Positions 40,001-52,000 of a DNA stretch of 64,000 nucleotides are shown one piece after another. Position 1 is the stretch's first letter. The number at the start of each line of letters is the position of its first letter. A program made the position numbers and the translations under genes. The notes under the pieces were generated by a model, which made no database searches, had not been told where the DNA came from, and worked only from the letters and a program-made list of their open reading frames with translations. The stretch is from Hermodice carunculata (Eukaryota; Annelida; Polychaeta; Eunicida; Amphinomidae), in contig OZ026625.1 of NCBI GenBank assembly GCA_964020975.1, positions 35,237,917-35,301,916 of the forward strand, written 5' to 3'.

Positions 40001-43000
40001 GGCCTTATTTCTAATGCTGCCAATCCAACTGCCAGAAAGATGTGGTCTTACATTGGATGTTGTTCTAAAATGCAGGGGAATTTAACAAATACCAGCCAGG
40101 TCTTCAAAGATTAAAATGATGTGATCTTTCATGGGAGGTGCTAGGTGTTTAACTCTTTCAGTGCCACATTTTTGACTGGGTCAACAGCTTTCCTCAACAC
40201 GCTTTGGACGCATTGAATCCAAAGCACACCAAGGAAAGCTGTTGACCTGGACTGTTGTATTCTGTGTTAATACAGGGATGATGGGTACTTGAATGAAAGG
40301 TCTTTTTACAAGGAAATGTAAATCTAGCACTCCTATTATAATTCAGAGCAGTTATATATAAATAGTTTGACTTTAGTCGCAGTTGGCATTGAAAGAGTCA
40401 AAGCCCATGCTAGTGCATACATGTGAATGGATAAATATGTTGGTTGCTTTAGTGTTAATATACGGAATTAAAGTTACAAGTACGTGAAAGTTGTCAGTTT
40501 CCATGGTAATCAGAAGGATGTGACACAAAATGCATGGTACATCAACTTGGCTGAGAGTAAGGGAAGATTTTTGTCAATGAGTGATGTGAATGTATGCACA
40601 GCTTATCGGTCCATTTACTGCTAACTTGCATGTGGTCATCGTGCCACTAATTAGCAAAGTAAAGTGGCCATGAAGCAACACTGGGCAGTATGTGTGATAT
40701 CAATGATTAATTTAGGTATTAAGTCATTCCATACTAGTACCTGATTTTTCCGTATATTGATCTAGATTTAAGACGACAATTGCATATTTAAATTTTTCAT
40801 GAAAAGAGCTTTCGTTCAAGTACCAACATGCATATAGTTTTAAGTCAGTGGTTCTGGTACTGCCTGGCAAGTCATGCTGCAGCTGCCCTTGCAGCATCTG
40901 CAGCATGACTTGCCAGGCAGTGCCAAAACCACTGACCAATGCCTGTCACCATAGTATGGAATGAGTTAAAGCAGGTCATCTTGAACTTTCTATGCTGTCC
41001 AGACATAAAATGCAAAAGCATAAAGCTGCAAGTAAAGTATACCATGTATTTATTACATTGATTTATCATTTTCTTTTCTTTGGCCAAACAGCCTAGTCCT
41101 TGAAATTACCAGGTTTTGGTTGTGTGTTTGAACAGCACATATTGTTAATAGTGTTTTTCCACAGGCAGAAATTATACTCATGTTACCATAATAAACATGA
41201 ATGCACACTTTTAGCTCTGCTGAGCAAAGATTGCAGAGCTCATGTGATCACTCATGTCTGTCAGTCTGCAAACTTTTTGCTTGTGAGTGCAATGTTTTTA
41301 AGATAGGTCCATATAACTTTCAGGACTTATCAAGTGTATGAAAATCTAGGTCAAGTTCGATATTGTTGGAGCCACCTGCAGTATTATGTAATATATGGGT
41401 CAAAATATGATAACCTTGTGAGTGCTCTAGCATCCGTAATGTTTTATAGATCAGCATGAAATTTTGGGGGACTGTGGAGAAGGTCAAAGTCTCACTTGCT
41501 TTTGATGCTAGCAGCGTCACCTATAATTTGATGGAAATTATGAGCCAAAATGTGTTTAAAGATATAAAATTCCATATCTTGAAAAGTAATTGAATTAGAC
41601 TTGCCCAATTTATAGAATATATAGACCATGTCCACTGCCAGTATAGTGTATAATATTTTTGTAAGGTCAGCAGGTAAGTAAAGTTTAAAAAAGGTGCTTT
41701 TGTAATAGCAGGGTGTAGCTTGAACATCAATGGCAAAGAGAATTGTGCCTCCAGATAAAATTGCACTTGATCACATTGTATGTAAAACTGTTCTTGGTGA
41801 CCTACTTTTTGGGTCACCGTGACCCAACAATTATGGATTTGGGGACTTGTCCCAAGTAATTTTTTTTTTTTTTCAAAAACTCAAAAATTTATTACTCGAT
41901 ATGAAGTAACAGACCATGTATGGAAAGCTGGAAGCAGGGTGCACATTTTGAGCAGTAACAATTTTTTTAATCCAAGTTGAAGGTCAAGGTCAAATGGCCA
42001 GTTGGAATATGGGGTCATCTTGTGAATGCTGTGCACCCCACAGTTTTTCAATTAGGCCCATATAACTTTTGGGACTTAGGAAGTGTATGAAATCTACATG
42101 CATTTTAATGCTGGTGGTGCCACCTGAGTCATTATGTAACATATTGGTCAAAATGTGAAACTCTTGTGACCAGGCCGGTATCCTTAATTTTTGTGGATCT
42201 TCATGAAATTTAGTGGGATTGTGGAGGAGGTTAAAATCTTCTTTGCATATGATACTACTGGCACGACCTGTAATTTGGTGTAAATTACTTGTCAAAATGT
42301 CGGGAAAGATATAAAATTCCATGGCTTGAAAAATAATTGAATTGGACATGTCAAATTTACAGGATATATAGATCATGACCAGTGGTAATATCTTATGTAA
42401 TATTAGTGACCTTGACCTAATTTTAGTAGGTCACCAGGCTTGTAAAGTTGAGAGAGGTGATTTTGTATGCTCGGACATAATGCCTGGAACTTCAGCGACT
42501 CACAACAAATTTTCTTTGCTGTACACTTTAGGTGCAGTAGATTTTTTCATGTGAAAAATTAGCCTGTTATACAATATTTGTAAGCATCAATATGTCCTCA
42601 CATGTTTTGGAAGTTACTGCAAATATGTAATTCATTTTATTAAACCTGAAGACTCCTATTTAGCAGATCAATATAAAGGCCTGTTGGACGTGTTAGACAC
42701 GAGTCTTGATCTTTGTCACATCTGTCAAATTCAGAATTGTTGTGGCTATGGATGTTTAAGCCTGACGTCCAACATACAAAGAAACCTTTTCCATTCAGTT
42801 CTGTTTCACTGTTGATACACATTCATGGATCAGAAGTTGCCACTGGAAGCGTGTATTGTTGTGGTGATTGTGACCGTCATTGATAGGCAGACAGCTGAAC
42901 TACTGTCACAAAAACCGAATCAATGCATGCAAGCAAATACCAGGAAAATGAAATGGACAGGTGTTCATATAGCTAAGGACTGTATTGATTCTAAAGCTTC

Positions 43001-46000
43001 ACTGGAAAGATCTACATGTATCATGGTTTTCTGCAAATGCATTTTTGGCTCAGCTGACATGTCACACAGAGCTGAGATTTGGGGATCACCTTTCATTCAT
43101 TGTCCCATCAATTGTCCATTCACAATTTACATTTTTGGACTTCTTGGATTTTTGCATGAAATTTTTTATCATTTTGGAGACAAATCTCCCAAAGTGCTCA
43201 CCGTATTGAAATGACACAAGGACACTATTGCAAGGTCTCAGACCATGATGTGTTTACCAGGTGGACCTGCAATATTTTCTATTTGTTCACAATCTTTTGT
43301 TTTAAAGCTATTTTTCATGCCTTCTTCAGGGCAAAGGTACAGATTTTTTTTTTTGCTTGAAAAAGTATCGATGTGCAGAAAAGAGTTTGACTTGTATCTG
43401 AGAAATGGTGCTTCTTAGGTCCATTGATAACATTTGACTTTGAGTAACCTCCAAAGGTCAAATCAAGGTCATTGACTCTAAAAATGTACATATTCTACCA
43501 TAGCTTCTTTGTATAATGTTTTCGGCTAATGGAATTCACATGCTGGTGTCAGGATCAAAGTACATTTATGTAGTAAAACTAGGTTATGAGGTCAAGTATC
43601 TGGGTCACAGCCACTATTTATCTGTAGCCAATCGTTTCTTTATTTTGAGTTTGTGTCATGAAGCCACATACAAGTAAATGACATTTAGTGAAATTAGGTC
43701 AGTAGGTCAGCATCTTATTCACTGAAAACTTTTTTTATGTTCCACTGCTCTCTGCTCTAATAAATATATCAAAGTCAGCTGAGCATGGGATTGTCACAGT
43801 TCTCTTGTTTTCTAGATTTTAAAAAAATCGTTATTTACTTCATGTATACTTGGGAGATTATTTCTCGGAAAGCAAGGTTTCATTGGTAAAAATCACAGGG
43901 AATTTTACCTTAACCATGTTAAAAGGTTTTGTTTTACCAATTTGAAATAAGCCTTGGCCCAAAATCACCCTCTTTACGTGTTCACCTGAGTCTGGCTGAC
44001 TCAGAACATTTTGAATTTATTGATTTTATTCAAAACCTTTAGTGTGAATTGTGAGAGAGAGTTACAGAGGCAGATCTTGGGGATACGTACTGCTGATGAC
44101 TAATGAAGTAGGCAAACATAACAGCATAGGTGAGTGAATCCCAGAAATCAATACACACAGATTAAGCATGTACGATAGGTAGGAGTTGACTGAAGGTAGT
44201 GGAACTCGAAATCCTCGTGCAGGCAGATTGTGTATGGATTTGGAAAGTGATGAATTGGATTAGCAAACAGATATGTCAATAATTATCGGTGGGTGTTTTT
44301 TGCTTAGCATTTGAACGTGCTTACATTTGACCCATTTGTTTTAAATCAGTGGCGAAATCTTGATTGAGACAGGTCGAGTGCATCAAGTATGTGCAAAATA
44401 CCACTTTTTTTAGATACATGTTAGAAGATTGCATCTTCATCGTGCTGTGAATATAAATGTAGGTCAACGAATTGGAAATCATTTCTGTATACACGTGTGT
44501 ATACAAGGGACTTGAGTTCAATAAATCAAATGTATTTAGTCAGGTTAATATTTAAATTTCGGTCAGATTTGAGACTTTGTTACATTGTTAGGTTATATTG
44601 ACCAGCATGAGTCAGAGTAGGCACGTTAACGTGTGGACAGATGGGAACATTTCATGCTTGGTGAGCTTGATAAATATCACACAGCCCCAATCTTTTGATG
44701 ATATAATTGATTTAACTAAGTGTGAAATAATGATGGCATTGTATTGCATTGTAAAGCCAGCGGCATTTGTTATTGGCTGTGTGAGGAGTTTATCCCTGTG
44801 TTTAATAGTGTATGGAGACAGCATTGTGTATGAATATGGTGCTCTTAGAAACAAGGTCAAAGCCTTTCATCGTGTTTAGCCTCACAGTTATACGTGTGCT
44901 GTTGTGTTATTCGTCATGTTACCCTCATCATGAATTATGAAACTTGTCTTGGAATACCCCCCCCCAAAAAAAAACAGAAAAAACAAAAAAAAAAACACAC
45001 AAAACAAAAACTCAAGTATGTAGTTAATGAAGAATATTTTAAAGGTTGAGAGAACCTGTTTAAACCACCAGTTGCTTTTATGGGTGACTGCCTGCCTCAA
45101 GTCAGGAGTCAAATTGATTTCTTCACATTGGTATTGGAAGATGAATGGCGACATTTTGGTTATTCTTGAATCTCTGCCTTTTGCTGCATTCAACTTTGTT
45201 CTCATTGTTGGGTTGAAATTTATGAGTATGGATAATGTTTTTCTGAACTATGTGGTTTCCCAAGAATGGTGATCTAACACATGAGATCTCAATAAGATGA
45301 AAGTTAGCTAAGTATCCTGAGAAGAAGGTCTCTAAAGACAGGAACAACCTTCTTTAATGGTTTTAGTTGTAGCGATTGTAAAATTGCTTCAAGTTATGCC
45401 TCAAGTTGTGTGGGATAAAATATTATGAGGCTGAGAGACTTGATCATATGTGGGCCCAATGGATGCTGAATGAAAATATGTTGGTTCATACATCAATATA
45501 CTTATATGTATCCCAGCCAAAATGGAACCAAACACCAGGAGAGGTCTTAATGTAGTTGTGATGTACAGCTCAATACAATGAAACCTGTCTTGTTACAACA
45601 TTCCAATGAGAGACCACATGTCTTAACTCATTCCATATAGGGTCACAGGCCTTGGTCAGTGGTTCTGGCACTGACTTAAGATGATAGGCATGTTGGTACT
45701 TGAACGAAAGCTCTTTTCATGAAGAATTTATATATGCAATTGTTGTCTTAAATCTAGGTAAATATACGTAAATATCAGGGACTGGTATGGAATGAGTTAA
45801 GAGAGCACTTTTTGAGGATAGTTTACTGAGGACTTTTCATCTTATTTATCCCTTCTATAAAAGACCACCTGTCTTGAGGGACCACTATTTGGTCATCCCT
45901 AGGGGTGATCTTTGAAGACAGGTTCCACTGTACAACAGGAGTACATATGTTGTGTAATCAATCACCCTCGGCATTAACTCTTCAACGCCATCTGTAGCTT

Positions 46001-49000
46001 AAGTCAAAATACTCAAGACAAACTGCTCTCAAGTATAATAATAATATGGATGCTAGATTCATATTCCTTGTGAAAAGACCTTTCCCTCAAGTACCAGCGT
46101 ACCTATAGTTCCAGAGAATATAATGGTCTGGGTCAACAGCTTTCCTCGGCATGCTTTGGGTGCATTGCGCCCAAAGCACGCCGAGGAAAGCTGGCTCAGC
46201 TGAAAAGTTAGCACTGAAAGAGTTAAGCCAAATTCTGATTTTTTTTTTTCTATTTGGCAAAGGAAACTTGTAATGGCTACATTTATTCAATATGGATTTT
46301 TGAAGGCCCTGACTTCAAACTGAGTACTTTTCACATTTAGTTTCAGAGTAGATGAAACCTTCCAAAGCCAAGGTCAGTCCCAGTGTGTGGACTGACGTGA
46401 AAGTGTAAGCGATAGACTAGGCCTACACGAACCTGTCGTCTGGCTTTCACTGGGAGTTTGGGTTCCTTGATCAATTTAACAATGATACCAGGTGAAACTA
46501 TGTTACAAAATCCATGCCCAGCATTTTTACACTGTGTTTAATGTGTGCACTTTTTTTAGGTACATGTACATACATGTATAAACACACCATGCTCAAGTTA
46601 ACCCTCGCCTGGTAGGTATGGGACAGTGTCAACAATTTGCCTCAGCGAAAGCATGTCAGGGCATGTTACTGGTAGGCCCTATTACCATGTGTGCTTTTCA
46701 TTGGCAATCCCATCTCTTTACTAGAAACTTTCATCAAAACATTGAAGCAGGCAATATTTTTATGCTTTGGTACATTTTTGGTTGCTTGAACAAGACTTAC
46801 AGGGTTAAAGCATCATCAGTATGATATTTGTGTACACCTAGTGCTGCTACCTTGATCACCTGAAACATGAAATAGACGAAATCAATTTTAACACAATTGA
46901 AATTTCTCTGCTCTTTGTCTGCATACTGATAGACATAAAGCAACTCATGATTATAAATATTTATGCAGTTCATTCAGAGTGTGGTGTAATTGGCAAGTCA
47001 CCAAGGCTTGTATGGAATCATAGCGGTTCAATAGCTCTCCTCAGATTACCTGGGACGTATTTCTGAAACAAGTTTCTGTCTCATTAAGTTCTGTGTGCTA
47101 TTTTTTTGGGATTTATTGCATTTATTTTAATTTTCAGTGTGTTGTTTGAGTTGTTCCAATTGTAACAAACTGTGAGCAAGTCAAACACATGAAACATTAA
47201 TTAGACCAAAGGAACAGGTTTTCGTACAGGAGTAAGGCCAACATGAATCAATCTCTCAGCACATACTTTGACAGGCAAGATCATCAAAGCTTGAATCTCT
47301 TGGTTCAGATATTGGAACATACTTTTTCAAGGTCCAGACAGGAACAAGACTTTTATCCAAAGAGTGTGCTAACTGCAGTAACCCATTCCTGGTCAGAATA
47401 AGACTTGAGTCAACAATGCTTTCCTTGGCATGTGTTAGGTGCAATGCACTTGTGGACAATTTGAGCAGGAAAGCAAAGAGTAAATCATGACTGATGAAAT
47501 GCCATGCACTCGTGAAAAACAAAACAGACAGCAGGGGTTGCTCACTCCCTTGGTAACCATGTATCAATGCCCCGAGCATGAGAAACCAGGCACGCACACT
47601 TGGCACCTCATACTAATTATCAGCTGAACAGAAGCAGTGCTTCCTGGAAACATCTGGACCACAGAAAACAATACCAGAAATCCTTTGCTTCAGCTCTATA
47701 CAATGTACTGTCCTTTTCCATTCCAGTCAGTGGCTGTGCAAGAACTTGTGCGTCATCATGTTCTACAGGTAATTCTTGGTGACTGTGCAGTACATGATAA
47801 AAAGCACAGGCCACAGGCTGGTGACCATCAGAATTGATGTTTCAGAAATTTATACTTGGCATGTACAGTAGTCCTTTCACTGGGTGACCACCCCCAGGGA
47901 AGGGTCAGAAATGGTCATATAGAGCAGGCGGTCTTTTAATGGAGGTCAAATAACATTGAAAATACAATGATCCTTGTCTTATGAGACCACTCCAATGAGA
48001 GACCACCTGTCTTGAAAGACTTTTCAGGATACTGTGCTACATACTTTGTATCTTATACCTCCTATGTAAGACCACCTGTCTTGAGAGACCACAATTTGGT
48101 CATCTCCAGGGATGGTCTTTGAAGATTTTACTCCACAGCATTGGGGACTTGATAAGTGTGGTCTTAAATGGCAGACACTGCTCTTCATGTATATCTGACA
48201 TAGCACTTCCTTGCTTGTCTCAGCTTTATTCAACTGAGACAACACATCAAGATAGACAGTTTAATTCTGTGTGGAGCATTAACCCCTTGCTGAGCATCAG
48301 ATCTAATATGTAACCAATGGAATCAGGCCTTTGTTACCTCATGGGATGTAAGCAGTGACAGCATCCGTCATTGGTCAGTTTCCAGTACACTCAGTGGGTT
48401 TGGAAACATTTTAGACTTGTTGCATACATCATAACTGAACAAGTTTTCAGTTAAGGCTTCTCAGCTGTCCGGCACTTCTAATACCCATGTACCATCTGTC
48501 TCAAGTAGCATCAGGAAGTTGATCTTTAAATCCCTTCCTGGTAGTTATAAGACATAATCAACAAGTGTCCTTGGTGTGGGTTTGGCGCATAGTGCCCAAC
48601 CCACACCAAGGACACTTGTTGACCTCGGGCCTGTCTCCTGCTAGGCTTCATCCAAAGTTCAGGTTTCACTGATGCAAAATTAAAATTGAAATACCATGAA
48701 TACTGAAGAAGATTGCATACATGATTTTATGGGTGCTTTGAGCAGGAAAGTGTTACAACCATACCAGTTGTATAATCAATGCATCATGTAGGTCTCAACA
48801 TGTTTTGTTTTGTTATTATTGAGCAGCAAAGATGGCGACACCCAGAAGGAAGTTGACGCATTAAGAGATCAAAATTCGCAGCTGCTGCAGGACAACAACG
48901 CGTTACTTCACCAGAGCGAGGAGCAGCGGGAACTTCTGGCAGACCTAGAGCAAGTGAACGAACAGCTCAAGCAGGTGGTCGTGGCCTTGGAGGAGGAGAA

Positions 49001-52000
49001 CGCACAGCTTAAGGGAGGCGCGGTAGACATACAGACAGCTCTTCATGGGGTGCAGCAGGAGAGCGAGAAACTGAGGCAGGACGTTGAGGAGAAGGAGCAG
49101 GCGAACAGGAGACTGAAGGAAGTGCTGCAGCAGAGCCAGGTCTCTGCAGACAAGTTGCGGGCAGAGCTTGCAAGGTAAACATACCTTGAATGTTGTTCTT
49201 TTCAGACAGGAATTATATTTTTACCAGTTTTGTGATCAAATTCAGTTCATGGTTAGCAGAGCTGCAACATGCTCACCTTTCACCTCTGTGGCCTGGGTTC
49301 GATTCACGGCCAGGAAACCAAGTAAAAAGGGTTCCTACCACTCTGACTGCACAGTGTTTTTCTCCCGAGTCCTTCAGTTTCCCCCACCAAACCAGTAGGT
49401 AGGAAGTGTACGCTATCATCAGTGCCATGGAGAGTGATTAATACAGGTTTGGCCTGTTTCACAATACATGTAAAAGATGTGGGTCTATACTTTTTAAAAA
49501 AAAAAAAATTTGAATTCAATGCTGAAACATACTTGAAGGACCTAAAGCGGATGTATCAGCATAAAAACTTTCACTCATTGAAAATTACCAAAACTGGTCC
49601 TGTGTCTTAAATATCATCTGTCTTTTTTAGACCCTTGGTCTTATTGGCTGATGGAGTATTGTCATCATGTCTGTGCATGTGAGCGTCCATTCTTCTGACT
49701 TTATGTTATCCTTGTAGAAGCAATACCTCTTGAACAACTTGAGCTACTATCATGAAATTTGTACTATAGAAGCATCTCAATGGGTGGTTGGCTGAGTTCA
49801 ATGCTCAGCAACCTTTGACCTATTTGCAAGGTCATCAGGGTCATATTTATATCCGGGTAGATGGAATAAGTTTTGGGCAAATTGAGCTGCTACATTGTGT
49901 TGTGAAACTTCACTGTAGAAGCATCTCTTTCAAAGCTTGGCAAAGTTTGACATTGAGTGACCTTGACCTATTTTCAAGGTCACCAGAGGTCATTCCTCAT
50001 CAACAGGGCCTTAAGATCATTCTGATCATTATGGTTTTTCCTCAAGAAATCGAGAATGATATGGGCAATGGCATATGCCCAGGATCAGGAAGTAGAATTA
50101 GTTATCCACATGTTGACTGGGTAATACAGCGAGCATCACCCACGAAGGGAACTGGTATTACCCGAGGCGTTAGAAGCTGAGGGTAAAACCAGTTTCCTGA
50201 GTGGGAGATGACTACTGTATTACACAGTCAACCAGTGTATAACAAATTTACCCCATTTCTGTAAAATTCACTACAAATTAAATCACAACATATTTATTGT
50301 AATTTCACCTCGTTCGTCTGTGTTTTCTTTTCCTTCTGCCATTTTACTTGCAGCTGGCGTCTACTATATGCTGCCTACTTTGTAACAGCATTCGCTGCTG
50401 CTAGGTGGCGAGGTGCCATATTTCCACACACCTGGTATTGCTACAGTAATACCATGATATGCGTTAAATGCAACAAGCACGTCACAGCTATTAACCAATC
50501 GGGTACCTAGAAATTTCATAAAAATGGGATAATAGATTATACCACTGGCCAAGTGGTATCACATGACCTGCCCTGACCATAGTATTGGTCAGAATGGATC
50601 AGATGACCACCGAAGGGTATTGTTGTCCTCTGTGTCATGGGTCTGTCCGTCTGTCTCTCCATCTTGTGTTACCACTTTAACTTCAGAAGTTTTTGAGTTG
50701 GCACACAGCTATAATATCTATTTTATGTGTAACTATGGTTGACCTTGACCCTCTTTTCAAGATCACACTGTGGTCACACATGCAAATAGATGTTGCCACT
50801 CTAACTGTTGAAAGCTTGCATCTATCAACCTGAACTAAAAACGAAAGAAGCATCACAGAGTGTTTTAAAAGCCTATTTGAAGTCAAGGACATACTTTTTT
50901 AAGGTAAAAAGGGAAGTGCACAATATAAGTGCTGATGTAAATAAGGGTTTTGAGATTTGGCATCCAAATTGCACATGATTATGCACCATTATAAAAGCTA
51001 ACTACATTTCATACATATTTGACTTTGACTTATTTTTGAAGGTTACAGGACACTTTCCTGCATGTGCAAGGTGATGTTGCTATTCTAACTTTTGAAAGGT
51101 TGCATCTGTCAATTTGAATTTTGCACCAAAGAAGCATCATGGATTGGTTCCAAAGCCTATTTATTTTAGAGCACTTACAGAACTACACTTTATTCAAACA
51201 TGAGTAACTATGGCATAGTTTTCAAGGTCACAAGGTGTTTGTTACATAATACTTGCTTGTACTTTAGTATGGCACCAAACCAAAATAGAGGTTACATGGA
51301 GTCAATTTATGATTTTTGGTTAGGTTACTTGAATGAAGCCAGAGCTCCCATTAGATTCTGTGTAATGTGTGTTGAAAGTGGATGACATATTTTTGACTCA
51401 GTGGATGACATATTTTTGACTCAGCAAATCTTACTTTCCTTGTATATTTTGGATATAGTTCATTGAAGGCCCATGGTTACTATTAAACATGAATAGAAAA
51501 GTACCTATGGGCTGTCCTTTGGTGTTTTTAAATTTTACTGTACATGACCTTGAAAGGTCACACTCTTGTCAAGATCCTATTTTCCTTGTATACCTTTGGT
51601 GTGGTTGATGGTAGGCCCCTGTTACTTATTGAACATGAATGGCAAAGTACCTATGTTCTTTCTTTTGGGGTTCCTAAATTTTACCTTGACTGTCCTTCAA
51701 AGGTCAAACCTAGGTCACTGAACATATGAAACTATGTTAGCGGAAGGGTATTATGGCATGATATTTTTTTTTTTTTTTTTTTTCACCAGTGCTGACCTTG
51801 CCATAAGACAACAGCTTTTCTCAGCGTGCATGTGGGAGAGTGGTTGACCTTGTACCCAGAGGGTTAAAGTTCATTTTTGCCCCCAACTCTTATCAAAGCT
51901 ATTCTGAAAGTTGTTGGCTTGGCAGATAGGTGAATGTAAAAACAGGAAAAAAATAAGTCTATTATGTTCAGGTTGGTTTTGTATGCTTATATGTGCATAT

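Noticed and set aside
49248-49330. tRNA gene
   Set aside because: It has A- and B-box-like sequences but no matching acceptor stem, and it continues into a SINE body with an A-rich tail.
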